A stretch of 64,000 bases of DNA from Ischnura elegans (GCF_921293095.1 NC_060251.1:91374566-91438565), one strand, 5' to 3'; counted from the stretch's first letter, positions 14,381-26,759 are shown. Notes: generated by a model not told the origin, from the letters alone. A program made the numbers and translations.

Positions 14381-14734
14381 ATAAATTGCGATAAAATATT
14401 CGTATTAGTATTTTTGGACATATAATTTTCAGACGTTGCCAATTTTGTTTAGGTATATACAGTAAAACACCATTTATCTAACTTAAAGAGGATAAAGATC
14501 TCATCGTTGATATTTTCCGGGTTAATCTTTGAGTATAAAAAATAGACTAGCAACGTCGCTGGGAAATGAATTTATAATCACATCTCAAGAGCTAAATTAA
14601 TGCTTTCAATTAAATTGAAAATAATATGGATCGACGACGATGAATGTATTTGATTACTATATACATATATGCATTGATAAAATTACTTTAAACAAATTAA
14701 AATTCGGAATGGCGGATGAAGATTAAGTACACCG

Positions 14735-14830
14735 TCCGTCGGATAGAATGTTAATCTTAGGTTCTCTGGGATTTTTGCTAAAATTCAATAAAAACCGACG
14801 CCGAGTTTCTCTCCACTTTTCCTTCCTTCC
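14735..14830 (+). mobile_element. SINE central-domain fragment
   Basis: Contains ACCGTCCGTCGGAT and, about 60 bp on, GACGCCGAGTTTCTCTCC. This is the same order and orientation as the minus strand of the 2.7-3.3 kb SINE. The tRNA-like head is missing. Confidence 0.5.
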
Positions 14831-15134
14831 TCAGCATTGCATCTGACCTCGACAGACAGTCTCTTCAGCCAAATATTAAATCATATCAGTTTTTCCCATA
14901 GTTAATTTCATAGCATGAGCTCATTTACCATGTGACATTTCCGAGCATCCATTGGCTATTTTTCGCAGCTTTGGAATTATATGCACCTCCATGATATTAT
15001 TTAGCATAATATAATAGGGAATATTCGGAATTTCTACAAAATCATGCCAGATATGATTAAACTGAGCTCATTCGCAAAACCTGACTTTGTAATATTTACG
15101 ATTATTTCCCGTTTTTGAAGGTTTTTGGACCTTT

Positions 15135-15255
15135 TAAGTTTTCTTGGATATTTCACTATTACTTATATCAGAGAATATATGCTTGGTGTATATGATGTAC
15201 CAAGTATATATTATTTACTTGGAATAAGTAATAGTGAAATATCCTAGAAAACTTA
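15135..15255. repeat. inverted repeat with 31-bp arms
   Basis: Arms 15135-15165 and 15225-15255 are complementary at 30 of 31 positions. The 59-bp spacer holds a second small stem (CTTGGT/ACCAAG). It could be a short fold-back element; no target duplication was recognised. Confidence 0.8.
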
Positions 15256-15259
15256 TAAT

Positions 15260-16640
15260 GGAATACCACAAAGTTAAAAATGAGTTATTGCATTTTTTGG
15301 ACCTTATCACCACATTCAAAAGCTGCTATCAATAAAGATATTGAGAAAATCAAGGCCTTAGGAGTTTGGCGAAAGACCTCATGAGCATTGTAACCACCTC
15401 TGATTTAATTGAGCGTAAATTCCGAATATTCCAAATAATATTTAGTTAACATTTTATCATCATAAAAGTGCATATTGTATTCTGAAACTGCGAAAAAAGC
15501 AAGTGGTTGCCATTATTTCACAATATAAAAAATAAATAGGTCTAGTAATGGTTTATACGTAAGCTACATTTCAAGCTTGGTGAGAGTCAGGAAAAGTACG
15601 GGCGAACATCAGTTTCTGTTTTTGCAACGCGGGGGCAAAAAAACAAACGCAAAAGAAACAGTTCCGTGGGTAATGAAAGCGCGGATGAGATGGATGAGAG
15701 AGTACTTATGTGGCTCTGATGCCGTCGCCGCTCTCTGCCTCGTCTTGGGCATACCATCCTGGGATTCGCTTCCGACCTGGAATTCGGAACTTTCGCCGTA
15801 ACCTTTCATTTCGCAGAAGGCCGTTTCATTTCCCTCCACGGCCAGGGAAGGAGCATCGCTTTATACGGCTGAGGGTGACACGATGCAATAGCGTGGGACG
15901 AGCATTTTGTAACGCCAAGTGCTACAACGCGAAGCGTTGCTCAGCATGCGATTTTGGGACAGAAATAGTCTAAACTCTAAGCGTACTTACATTACCGCGA
16001 GCGCCATGCACGCAGCCAGAGGGGACCTTTGGGGGCTCCATTCCTCCCCCGATTTTTTTCACTGCTGGTGACCCCTCTGTACATCCCCTTCAGAGACAAC
16101 TAGCCCAGGATCACTTATACTCTTAATTTCTCTTAAATATTTAAAGTTGTAGATAGTGATAAGGGACTCGTATCCGAAATTTTATCAAAATTAGATAATA
16201 TCGACTGCTACCACCAGAGCCCTAATGTTTAAAAAAATTTCTAATTATCACGTGGAACACAGAAACAAACACCTGCGCTAACCAAGCCGTAATAGCTACG
16301 GCCGTTCCGTCAAATACCAACGATGACGACAAATGTTAGCATTATGCAAACGAATTTACCAAATATATTATAGGCAACCCGAATACCTCCCAAGCATCAT
16401 CCACTCTCCCCCCCCCCCTCCTCCCCTTCCCGAAGCAAATTCCTGGCCTGTCGCTCGCTATATGATCGGTTTTCAAAAAAACTTCGCAGCGCGGTGATGA
16501 ACGCAGAGTGATCGATTTATTACCTAGGTTTTCAATAGAATATTTGAACATCGCATCTCCCCTTGGTACACGCTTCACCCACACCGCCTGCCCACTCTTT
16601 CATCACCTCCACGAGATTCTCTTCTCAATCGCGATCATTC
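15260..16640. other. non-coding, with a GC-richer block at 15570-15970
   Basis: 15570-15970 is richer in G+C and has overlapping frames on both strands (74-87 codons), none with a recognisable domain. It may be a decayed mobile-element or promoter fragment. The rest is AT-rich with no gene seen. Confidence 0.4.
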
Positions 16641-16689
16641 AACTTGTACTGATACTGACTATGGGGAGAAGGTGAACGGCAGCAAAAGC

Positions 16690-17110
16690 CTCTTGCACTA
16701 TGAGGGGAGCGTAGGGAAGAGAAGACGGAGAGAAACTGCGCCCGCGTTAGCGCCGGCGCCAAGGGGGCCGTTACTGAACGCTCCATCCGACCAGTGGCAC
16801 AGCGAGGGGGGGGGGGGTTTGGGGGATAACTCCCCCCCCCCCCCCCAGAACTCATAAATTTCTTTAAGTTAAACCCATTACATTGCATTAATGTTAATAA
16901 CGATTTTTTTGTAAGGATTTATAGAATATCCCTCAGAAAGTCGTAAAACTCACTATTTATCCTAATTTTTCTCTGGGAGGGCCCCGCACCTCCCGCTTAC
17001 CCTGGCGGGTATGCCATACCCTCAGACACCAATATATTAGTTGCGCCTAAAACCCCTCCTAGCCTTAATTCCTAGCTGCGCCCCTGCATCCGACAGATGG
17101 CGTACTTCAT
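16690..17110 (-). mobile_element. SINE fragment split by a hAT MITE
   Basis: Contains GGAGAGAAACTGCG and GGCGCCAAGGGGGCCG, then CATCCGAC, in the order seen at 2740-2820. The hAT MITE at 16792-17086 sits inside the CATCCGAC box. Continuity resumes after it with CATCCGACAGATGG. The tRNA-like head was not found. Confidence 0.6.
16792..17086. mobile_element. hAT-type MITE, copy 2
   Basis: At 295 bp it is nearly the same length as the copy at 2867. Ends are CAGTGGCACAGCGAGG and CCTAGCTGCGCCCCTG. A perfect 8-bp duplication CATCCGAC lies at 16784-16791 and 17087-17094. The interior aligns with copy 1 throughout (G-run, C-run, GGCGGGTAT block). Non-coding. Confidence 0.9.
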
Positions 17111-17114
17111 GAAT

Positions 17115-19320
17115 GCAGCATGAATGAAATATTATTTTTATCTGTCCTCATGGATGGATAAATTGGGTAAATACGCGCAATTATTAGCAATTTCTAGCGT
17201 TCCTACATAAATTTACAAGTCACTTTCTAAAACATAAATCTAAAATAAACTTACGGAATGACCAATGAAGTAAATGGCACCGTCTGTTAATGGAGAGTTT
17301 TTAATTTACGGTACGCCATGATTCTCATGGTTTCACTTAAATTTTAAAAACACTCAACCTAAGTTCTGCAGGCAGAGTAGCGACGAAATCATCATATTAT
17401 TAAATATCGAACGTAATAATTCAAATATTCATTAAAAATAATTGCATGATTGAATGATCAATTTTTATCTTATCAGTTTCCGTAGGGAACCAGCGGTTAT
17501 TTCCACCAAGGATGACTTTTGCCGATAAAAAATAATTTGGCTGAATTCACAAGTCAAAGATAAAATGAAAGTTAAAAAACTGCATTGAAAAAGAAGAAAA
17601 TCAACTGTAAAGAGAGCGATGAAGGATCCACTTTCAGAAAAAAATGACTCCACTGATTGTAATACCATCGTGAAATGGTGTCTATGGGCTATTGATAGAA
17701 AGGCTGGACCATAACCGCGCAGATAATATGCTTCATCATAGGTGCGTTTGATTTATGCCACGTAGGTTTAAATTCAGCACCAGTTAAAGAGAAAGCGCTC
17801 CATCTTTGAGGACGATAATGCGCCCGTTCATGCATTTACAATTTTAGCAGCAAAACACTGACCCACATTTCAAAGTGCCTCTACGTAAAACACGGCCGAG
17901 TTAGCATTACGGCAGGTATTTCTCCTTTCAAATCTGTAGATGTTAATTAAACAGCACATAGATCAATTTTAGGGATTTAAAAAGAGAAAAAATATTTTAG
18001 CAGAATAACGTACTCTACTAGAAGAATATTTGTTTACTTAACAAAAGGTGCCAATATTGAAATATAAAAAATGTTCTGACAGGGAATCACTCGCAAAACA
18101 TGCCGCGATCCTTGTGAAGTATACAACAAGTTGACATTTCACACCATATTGAATTTTTGAAAAATTCTCAAAGCACATTTAAAAATTTCCTTAGTTTGTC
18201 ATGAACACGGAACGGCCACTACTTCTCTCATCCAAAAAAATAACAAGCAAAACTTTAATTAATTACTTTATTATCGATTATTCCAAACCAAAAAAACTAT
18301 TGCTAAGAATTGTAAGTGCTGAAAACCATTCAACTATTGCTTTCGAAGCATAGATGAAAACATCATACAACTAAATAGCAAATGTAATACCAATCAAAAA
18401 ATCACAAAAATAATTGTATGAATGGACGAACAATTTTAGTCGGATCAGTCTCCAAAAGAAAGCCGTGTTTATTTAAACCAAGAATGAATTTTTTCAATAA
18501 AAAAAGGCAGTTGGCCAAACTGTGAATCTAACCCCATCGCTGTTTACTCAAGTTATAATTAGTTGTGCACTTTTGCACATGACTAGGCACATAGTTACTA
18601 TTTTATGCAATACTTTTAAACTTACGAATCCAAACCGAAGGTTGATTTAAAATAACAAACCCTAGTGATGATAATTTAGAAAAAAAGCTACTCTTAAACT
18701 TTTAAATGACATGAAAATATAGTCGAGGTATTGCCAAAATTTTCGTTCCAAAGATGATGTCTCTGCGTTCACACGCAGGCCCGTGCCGGGCCGCCGGTAC
18801 GTATCCCGGTGCCCCCTCCAGCCTGGAAATCTTTGACGCCCGCCTGTTCCGAAACGGACAAATTATATGTACAGTCAGAATACCAACATTCAGCAGTTTA
18901 CTTGATTTCAATTACGTCTCATTTAACAGCATTATTAACACTGTCGTGAGTAAACAAAATAATAATTTAAATGAACATACTTCAATCTTGTAAGATTCAA
19001 TTCAATCTCAAGAGGGTAGGGATAAAAATTTCAAAATTTATTTATTACATTCCACACCCCCAAACCCCGGTAGTCCTACCCCTGCATAGTGCTGGCGCCC
19101 TCTTGCCATGGCAGTCCACCGCCGGAAGAAGAGGTTCCAGCACGGGATGTTCATACGCATATGTCTAACAAATTGAGTACATTACCAATGGAGTTCCATA
19201 AGTAAGACTAATCTCAAAAAATTATACATAAACCTCAACATCAAATTATGATCTAAACGTTGCAGCTTTCAAATACGTACCTAAATTGAGATGATCTTTC
19301 AGATTGCATTTCTTGTGCAG
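17115..19320. other. no gene seen
   Basis: AT-rich. A short GC-rich patch at 18770-18845 (GGCCCGTGCCGGGCCGCC) looks like a mobile-element fragment but has no defined ends. Confidence 0.45.
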
Positions 19321-19324
19321 CACA

Positions 19325-19355
19325 CTATAAAACTAGGTCACCCGCGATTTCAGTC
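19325..19355 (+). promoter_or_regulatory. candidate TATA/initiator core promoter
   Basis: TATAAAA near 19327 is followed about 25 bp later by TCAGTC near 19350, the arthropod initiator TCAGTY. Directly downstream is a stem with 15-bp arms (19358-19409; 14 of 15 paired). It lies about 1.1 kb upstream of the coding exon at 20497 on the same strand, but no connecting exon with a start codon was found. Confidence 0.3.
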
Positions 19356-19357
19356 AG

Positions 19358-19409
19358 AGGGAACACGAATAGCTAAACACGGCGCAGTGTCTATCTATTC
19401 GTGTACCCT
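19358..19409. repeat. short inverted repeat (stem)
   Basis: AGGGAACACGAATAG is matched on the opposite side by CTATTCGTGTACCCT, 14 of 15 positions complementary, with a 22-bp loop. Confidence 0.7.
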
Positions 19410-20496
19410 CGCAGCAAAGACTTCTAAGTGCCGAGGCGGCATTTCTCAGCACTAGAAGGCTAGAAAATAATTGTTGGTCAACCATTGAGTTGCCCTCAGT
19501 TACTTGGTATCACATACATTTCCAGTAAATATTTTCCTTTCGAGGAAGGAGCATAAAAAGTGGCTCTACAGGAGGGGGAGGTTTTGAATGTTGAATCAAA
19601 ACCCCGGAGATTTAGAGGTTTTTGATCGATATCTCATAGAGTTATTAGATCGATTAAATATCAATATTCTTACTGGAAATTGCTGTTAATTCAAAAAATA
19701 ATTTTATATATTCTATTTTAACATATACATTTACAAAAGAACTCATTCACTACAAAGGTTTTTATTCACAAGCACCCTTTAAATGGAGAGAGAATTGCGG
19801 ATGAGCCCAGTCAAATAATGGCATCAGAATCGTAATCTGGCAACACACTAGAACCACATGCATTCGTCAAAAAGCAATTTTAATACCAAAAAGGAGTATT
19901 CACAGTTCAACAGCCTCGTAAAAAATATAAACAGTACCTCGTCACCGCACCAAGGGTAACGCTCATTGAATCCATATCGTCCGGTGGACACCACTTATTC
20001 TGCATTCGAATTTTAAGCATCATTCCTGCATTGTTTTAAAATTGATGACTTCGTATTTAAGAAGTAGGAAATTCTGTACATTCATGATGAAATGGCAAAA
20101 CTTTGTATTTTCAAAATCATTAAGCCACAGTAAATTTAATCACGTTACGCTATTAAATACATTTCTGTAGAAAATACGAAGTTTTGCACTTCCATCATGG
20201 CTACATTAATTTATATCAAACGAAATTTTTACCACAACCTTCACCAATTCACCCAATAATATCCATTTACGTCCAACAAAGTTTAATTCCGAGTATGGAG
20301 TGAAGTGCATGAAAATTACCCGCCGGTGTCATAATCTGGAGTGTCTTCTCTTTACCAAACCAACCTTCCGTTTGAAGCACTAATCAAAGACATTTGCTAG
20401 AGGGAACAATCTATTTCATATTTTACTGGCAAAAATTATTCCTATTTCACTCCTGAAATTTTTCAACCAAATCTTTTCTTCTCCTATTCTTCGCAG

Positions 20497-21086
20497 TGCC
20501 CAATGGTGTACAAGCCGGTCTGCTGGTCCTCCGACCAATCAACGTACCTTCCAGCGGCGGCGGTGGTAGCGCCGGCCTCAGCGGGCACTTCGCCGAGCCA
20601 CCCGGCAGCTACGAGTCACCCCAGCAGGTCTCCCCAAGCTACGAATACAACATCCAGGGCTCGGCAGGGAACTACGGTGAATCCGCCGGCAACTACGCGG
20701 GCAATTCTCCAGGGAACTACGGCGGCTTCGCGGGTCCCTTGAGCCCAGCCGCCTACGAAGGCTTCGGCGGACACTCCGACCTCTCGGCCAGCTTCTCGCA
20801 GTCCGCTTTGCAGAGCAACCAGAATAAGAGGGCCAACCCACTGCCACAGAGGCCGCAGCCTCAGAGAGCACCGGTGTACCACAGCGCCCCGCGCTCGCCG
20901 CCACATTCGCCGCAGTACCACCAGTTGCCCCTGCCGGGGGAGTCTATCAGGTCGGGCCCTCCGAGGGTGTTGCCCCAGAGGAGCGTACCGCCCAGGGCAG
21001 GCCCGCCGCCCCTGACCATTGTGGCCGGCCCTTCTCCGCCGAGGGGGTTCTACATCCCGAGGACGGCCTTCGGCCAGAGATTATAG
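20497..21086 (+). CDS. 3'-terminal exon of a Gly/Ser/Tyr/Pro-rich protein
   Basis: Function unknown. A pyrimidine-rich tract ending TTCTTCGCAG (20487-20496) is a strong splice acceptor. The exon opens at codon phase 1 (one base supplied upstream) and runs 196 codons to TAG at 21084-21086. Sequence order: a short hydrophobic start (AGLLVLRPINVP); a GGGGSAG linker; repeated NYG/NYAG/NYGGF boxes around residues 55-85; and a Pro/Arg/His-rich tail with SPPHSP and PPRAGPPP motifs. GC content is far above the flanks, with G/C at third positions, so it is a real exon. Composition resembles secreted structural, cuticle-like proteins of insects, but there is no Rebers-Riddiford chitin-binding consensus. 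The signal peptide, if any, would be in an upstream exon not identified here. An RNA-binding low-complexity protein is an alternative. Confidence 0.75.
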
Positions 21087-21108
21087 GACTAAACTGTGAT
21101 TGGTAAGG

Positions 21109-21114
21109 ATTAAA
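21109..21114 (+). promoter_or_regulatory. candidate polyadenylation signal ATTAAA
   Basis: ATTAAA lies 23 nt after the stop of the 20497-21086 exon. A very short 3' UTR would follow, because antisense LINE sequence starts right afterwards. Real use is uncertain. Confidence 0.35.
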
Positions 21115-21720
21115 GCACTTCATCATCATTACTGATCAACAATCGTAAGATTTGTTTGACGCAGCTCTCCACTAAATTCTCCTATCGCCTAATCTTTTCA
21201 CACCTACGTATTTTCACATCCTTCTTTACTTCTTCCATACATTTTATTCCAAGTTTTCCTTTTCTGTTCTGGCCATCCACTTTTCCCTCGACGATTGTCT
21301 TCATTAGGCCATCATATCTCAAGTGCGGCCTGTAAGGTTGTTCTGTCTTCTTATCAAGGTTTTTATGAGGCTTCTGTAATCTCCTACTCTCCTTAGGACT
21401 TCCTCATCACTTACTCGGTCGATCCATTTGATCCTCATCATTCTTCAGCAGCACCATATTTCCAAGGCTTTCACCCTTGATTTCTCCGCGGCTTTCATTG
21501 CCCATACCTCATTTCCGTAGAGAATCATCCCCCAAATATAAGTTCTGATAAATTGTTTCCTTACTTCCATTTTTAAATTTCCCGCTAGAAGTAGATCTTT
21601 CTTTGGTGAAATGATCTCTTCGCTTGGACTATTATGCTGATAATTTCTTTCTAGCGTCTTCCATCGCTAGTGATGCAACCTAATTTATCAAGGCCTCATT
21701 TTCTTCTCAGTAGACCGATA
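21115..21720 (-). mobile_element. LINE ORF2 C-terminal region and tail, decayed
   Basis: The minus strand reads through KALEIWCC, RMMRIKWIDRVSDEEVLRRV, then RSLIKTLIRRQNNL and a VEGKVDGQNRKGK block. This is the order found C-terminal to the reverse transcriptase in insect LINEs. Several frame breaks show it is dead. It starts within 30 bp of the stop of the coding exon at 20497, on the opposite strand. Confidence 0.75.
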
Positions 21721-21814
21721 AAAAACTTAAATAAAAAAAGTCTAAAAACATAATTGAATGATCAATGTCAAAATGATACCCCTCGTATTATTCATGCTAG
21801 AATAAATGGCCACG

Positions 21815-22100
21815 ATCAGTAGAAAACAATCCTTGGATTGGTTCGACGCAGTAGTATAGACCACCAATCTTTTCATACACTAATTTACCTCTTCTGAGTA
21901 TACCCTCCATAACCCGCACCATATATCTTAGGCCTTCCGTTTCCAATGCGGTTCATCTCGTATTCTTGTCCTTCAACAAATGTCTTCCTTAGATTATCAC
22001 GCATCATGAAGTGTACTACAAAATCTCATTATAGTTTTCATAAGGCTTATTTATTTTCCACTCTTCTAAGCACCTCCTCTTTAAACACTCTGTCGGGTCT
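21815..22100 (-). mobile_element. second LINE tail of the same family
   Basis: The minus strand gives RPDRVFKEEVLRRVENK near 22040-22105, then a decayed MKT...VEG region. Near 21820-21870 it has the same terminal block as 14228 and 21130 (CAATCCTTGGATTGGTTCGACGCAG). It has the same orientation as the copy at 21115-21720, so these are two insertions or a duplicated tail. Confidence 0.65.
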
Positions 22101-22144
22101 GGTAACCATGGTTTCCCATTTTCGGGAGAAAGGGTCTCTGAGAC

Positions 22145-24815
22145 ACCCCCTCCAATCAAAAACTGTTAACGGAAAATGGAAAGATGATACCAGCCTACAA
22201 CTCTAGCACTTCAAATAGGGCTGAACCCGACCCTATACAATAAATTATGCAAGCGGCCGATGATGACTAATTTCCGATAGAAAAGGTCATCATCAGGAAA
22301 GAAGCATCAGAAAATTTTATCGCAAAAAACAGGCATTAGATCTGACAACAGCAATGAAAATAATTATCAATTATTTAGCATTACTGCAAAGAACCTTTAC
22401 AGGAATAAATATAAAGATTACGCCCAAGACAGCTTCGCGGGAAAGCCCTACTGTCCCATTCTATGAATGAGTAACTCCGTGTTGCACAACATAAGTAAGC
22501 GTAGCCGAAACGGACACGATACCTCGACCTACGGTTTAGTTAGGCAAAGCATGATATCAATCTGGCTGACCCAGTTCAGAGTCGAAAGAAAACTGGCAGC
22601 GAATTAAAACCTTGCTGGTCAACTAATAGGCCTGCATTTTAGATCAAATTCGCGTGCAAGTCTCCCTCTCCGTTTATAACAAAGTAAAAGGCATTTATGA
22701 TATTTCCTTGACAGTATCCCACTTTTTTCAGCTGAGTTCTGTATCGTCGTTCTTTTAAGGCCCGATTTAGATCCTGGTATACTCAACAAGCCGCAGATAA
22801 GAAAGTCAAATTTCCCTTCCAAGTTGAACCATGAGATCGTGCAAATATTGCGTGTTTCGGTAACTTCACAGTTTTCGGCGAAGCTACGGGTCGAGCTTAA
22901 ATATTCCATTGCATCTAGGACCTTTAAATATTGGTTCTTATTGTACGTCACCGAGGTATCGGGAACTAAATTTGGTAATAAATAATGAGTACTGGCAACA
23001 GCAATAAATAAGAATTATAAAACTTCACACCGTTGCACTTCAAAAATTTGAAAACATAGAAAGTTCTGCATTTACATCCAAAGATCTTGTGCATTACACT
23101 TCCATAATTTGCATGTAACACGGTTAGCTACCAATACAACAGCAGAAAATCGATAAAAGGGCATCTTGGGAGACCGAAAATGTATGCCTCCAAATGCTAA
23201 CCACCTCAAGAGCCAACTGGAACATAAACGTGTCTGCAGTCCTGTGTAGTTGGCTAACACCGTGATCCCTTGGACTTTATGAAGAAGAAGTGGCTAATTT
23301 AAATTTTTTCCTGAAAAATTATTGTCTTCGACAACTAGTCAATTTACTACTCAATCTCTGACTGAATTTTTAATTAGTCCTACGTCCCACATCCGTAATT
23401 TAGTTCGATTTCAAATAGCTCTGACAATACAATAAACACATCTCGGTCAACATCGGTCGCATTCAATAAACACATCTCGGTCAAGGCAAATGATTTTTCC
23501 TTTATGATAAGTTAAAATGTTTAAAAATACGCTTCCGATATTTTCTTATACTTTCCTACACATCAGACTGAAACAAACAATTTAACTTCATAAATCACCT
23601 GTCTTGACCAGATGTTTCCGCTTATGATCACAGCTAGAAATGGAACGACAGATGCAAAAAATGAGATCGCCAAGTATTCTGAGTGACCTCAAGGCAAGAG
23701 GCAATGTAAAAGTGGCAATGATGAGGCAAAATCAGCAAATTCGACAAAAAATATTACGGAAGGAATGAAAATTGAATGCAAAGTGAGAAACGCAAAAAAA
23801 TTGTGCACCCAATGAATTAAATTGCATTGTCACTGGCTTATAAAAGTAACAGCCGCTTTCACATGCCAATGACGTTTCCCTCCGCATGTATCCAGCATGT
23901 AATTATGAATGATATCTTTGAAAAGGTCTTCAAGAAGCTTATAGTTGCGCAATAGTACCTCACAAAATTAAAATTAAGTCAACGAAAGTTCGCCATACCA
24001 CATGGAGAGTGAATACAACATAATGAACCGAAAGACTACTTTAATTTCTAATGGCTTAAAATAAATTGCTCGGATGTCTCTTGAACTACCTTTTTGTAAC
24101 TTAAATTCCGTGAATCATTCGCTGTATCCACTTTTAAAAAATCTAGACACGGGCAAACAAATGATATACCAAAATTTTACCAAACGTTCTATGTCAGCTT
24201 AAATTTACTTTCTCAATTACGGATTGCAATTTACCGTAGAACATCTGACTAAATTTAAATCGTCTTATTACAATTCTTGGTCTTCACATTTATCGGAATT
24301 ATATCATAAGAACTCAATTACTCCCACAGCTCCGTGTAATTAATTTGTTCCGAGATGATAACCAAATCGCCAGAGTAGATGCTAGCTAAACTGTACGACG
24401 GGCATTTCCCATTTATCAATTCACCAATATTACCACCATTTGATGGTATATTCCATGCGTCATATATTGTGCTATGACTTTCGTACCGGGTTGAGGCAAC
24501 GAGCAAAAACTGCCCCACACATTTCGTTTACGGTAAAATTACGGTAACCATTTCATATTACATACGTATTTTTACAAAATTCCTTCCAGTACCTAGTCTT
24601 TTCTCCATCAAATGTATTCCAATAATTTTCTTTTCAATCAATTACAAATACGCCGCTCGAATGTCTACCTCTTTGCCGATTCGCTCGTCAAGCATAAAAT
24701 TTAACATAATCCCCTCCTCATGCATCACAAAAACCTTACATAAATTTTTCTGCCAAATCTCTAATGAGGAATCTATAGTAGGTTCATTAACCCCGTCAAG
24801 TGCAGTCATAATGTT
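22145..24815. other. no gene seen
   Basis: AT-rich. The 110-codon minus frame at 22619-22951 has no recognisable motif or splice context. No bounded repeats recognised. Confidence 0.45.
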
Positions 24816-24819
24816 TGTA

Positions 24820-25870
24820 CGTTCGTATGAAAGTTGATATCAGACCGTGCGTGACGATAACTGCATCATGAAATGTTTCAGCTATACGTTATTTCTCGAA
24901 AACGTATCGACTTTAAGGAATACTAACTCCCTTAGACTATTATTCCCGTCAATTGTTGCTATGTAGTTGGGAGATGTCATTTTTATTAAATAATCTATTT
25001 TTATTTTTTCCATACTTTGAAGTGTAAAGAGGGGACACATATTCTTATTTCAAATTCATATTCTCATTTCGAATTATGTTCCATTTCCTCTAAAATTTGA
25101 AGTTTTTCAGGTACTTATATTCTTATTGGATAAATTTACGCATTGCGTTCAGAGACGTGAGTGCAAAATTACGTTAACTAGAGCAAAAAACCTCTCACAC
25201 CATTAACTGAATATCGGTCCACGCGGAACGCAATTTTTTCCATGAATCCCTTCACTGTATCTATCACTCTTGTCCTTTTTACTCCTAAATAACGAGAAGC
25301 TACTTATTTTGGAAAACTCATTAAGCTCACTGGGTTTATCAATATTGTCATAATTTTTAGACTTGTCATTCTATTAAGAGATTTATCTATAATTTTCTAC
25401 ATGTTTTGAAATGTAGTAGGAACTTCACATGCTTTCCGGCACAAATTATGCATAGCGTCCAAATACATGAGTGTTGAATTGCGTTCAGTAGAGCAAGAAA
25501 CCTTTCACGAAACCAAGTTGATACCAGTCCACGCGTGACGATAACTGTACCATGAAATGTTTCAGTAATACGTCATTAAATTCTCGATAAGGTGTCTACT
25601 TTAAGGAATCTCCCTTGGACTACTGATCCCGTCAATTATTGCTATGAAGTTGAGAGGTGTCACTTTAATTTAAGGATTAATTTTTCTTTTTTCCATAATT
25701 TGAAGTGTAACGAGGGGACATATTATTTCAAATTCATATTCTCATTTCGCAAAAATTTCGCATCGCAATAACATAAGTGAGTGCTGAATTGCGTTCGCTG
25801 AAGCAATAATCCTCTCACGCTATGAACTTCGCATCGGACCACGCGTGACGCATACTTTTCACGCATAACA
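24820..25870. repeat. diverged tandem array, 310-bp period
   Basis: The marker ACGCG (in GGTCCACGCGTGACG or variants) falls at 25221, 25531 and 25841, exactly 310 bp apart, with an earlier diverged version at 24847. Each unit also carries a TGAATTGCGTTC...CCTCTCACG block. A longer block (CGTGACGATAACTG ... CATATTCTCATTTCG) occurs at 24850-25075 and again at 25535-25745. It is an old satellite-like array, non-coding. Confidence 0.75.
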
Positions 25871-26342
25871 GCCGTTTTCATCGCCACTCACGCATACATA
25901 TGTACGTTCCCACTCCCCTATGAGTTAATAGATACGAAATCCGATCACCCCGCCCATAATAGAACGTTCTTTCCAAGCACATTCCGGCAAGGCGTTGACC
26001 CGAATACAATGGAGGCGGACATGTTCTCCATCTGAAGTAGTAAGCGCCACTCGCCATCTAGGCAGAGCTACGAAAGGCGTGGGCGAGGGGTGGAAAAAAT
26101 TAAGTTTACTCGTTCGAGGGAAACCGAAAAGGCCAGCTCTTAAAACGGTCATCAGGTGCGCGCTAGGTTTTATTAGGGAGTGGTAGCATTCCCTGGGCAC
26201 AGCATTGAGTAAGGGCGAAGAGAGTGGAGGATATGTGAGGTGAGGAATAAGATGTTTCGGAGAGGGTTGGCGTAATCATTCGGCAAAATCCGATTGAGCC
26301 GTTGAGAATCTAATTGGTCTCCGACCCCAACTAATTAAGGAT

Positions 26343-26756
26343 TAATTGAAGGGGTCAGAAGCCAAGGGGTACAAGCAGTGGAGGATCTATGGGGGGGCTA
26401 TAGCCTTGGATATCCAATTTACACTAGACAGAATGGTAATTTTGATCGAACTCCTATTACTACTGGGATGTAACCCCCTACTTAGCCCCCTTTGCACCTA
26501 TCCTGGATCCGCCACCGGGTACAAGGGATTTTTTTCTCAACAGAGTTAGGTATATAAATTGATGGAAGAAATACACAAATACTTGGTAGCCAAGTGATAC
26601 GAGTTAGTCTCTGATCTGTGCTGACATCCAGTGGAAAATCAAATGCACTGCTTAATATCTAGTTGATCTCGTTTGTTTTTTTACCAAATTTCTGTACCTA
26701 ACTTTGTTAATTAAAAAATCACTTGTACCCCTTGGCTTCTCAACCCCTCAATTAAC
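26343..26756. mobile_element. fold-back element with about 65-bp inverted arms
   Basis: The left arm (26347-26375 continuing at 26526-26567) and right arm (26685-26755) are complementary through GAAGCCAAGGGGTACAAG, GATTTTTT and GTTAGGTA. The TTAATTG at each outer edge is also inverted, so the true end and target duplication are ambiguous. The left arm is interrupted by a hAT MITE. About 260 bp without it, non-coding. Confidence 0.8.
26376..26517. mobile_element. hAT-type MITE nested in the fold-back element
   Basis: Only 142 bp. Ends are CAGTGGAGGATCTATGG and, inverted, CGGTGGCGGATCCAGG. A perfect 8-bp duplication GGTACAAG lies at 26368-26375 and 26518-26525. The intact right arm of the host fold-back shows the empty site, with a single GGTACAAG at the matching position. 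Confidence 0.9.
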
Positions 26757-26759
26757 ACC

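Noticed and set aside
18754-18993. GC-rich 79-codon plus frame (GAPSSLEIFDARLF)
   Set aside because: Only the first 90 bp is GC-rich, there is no splice evidence, and it is more like a mobile-element fragment.
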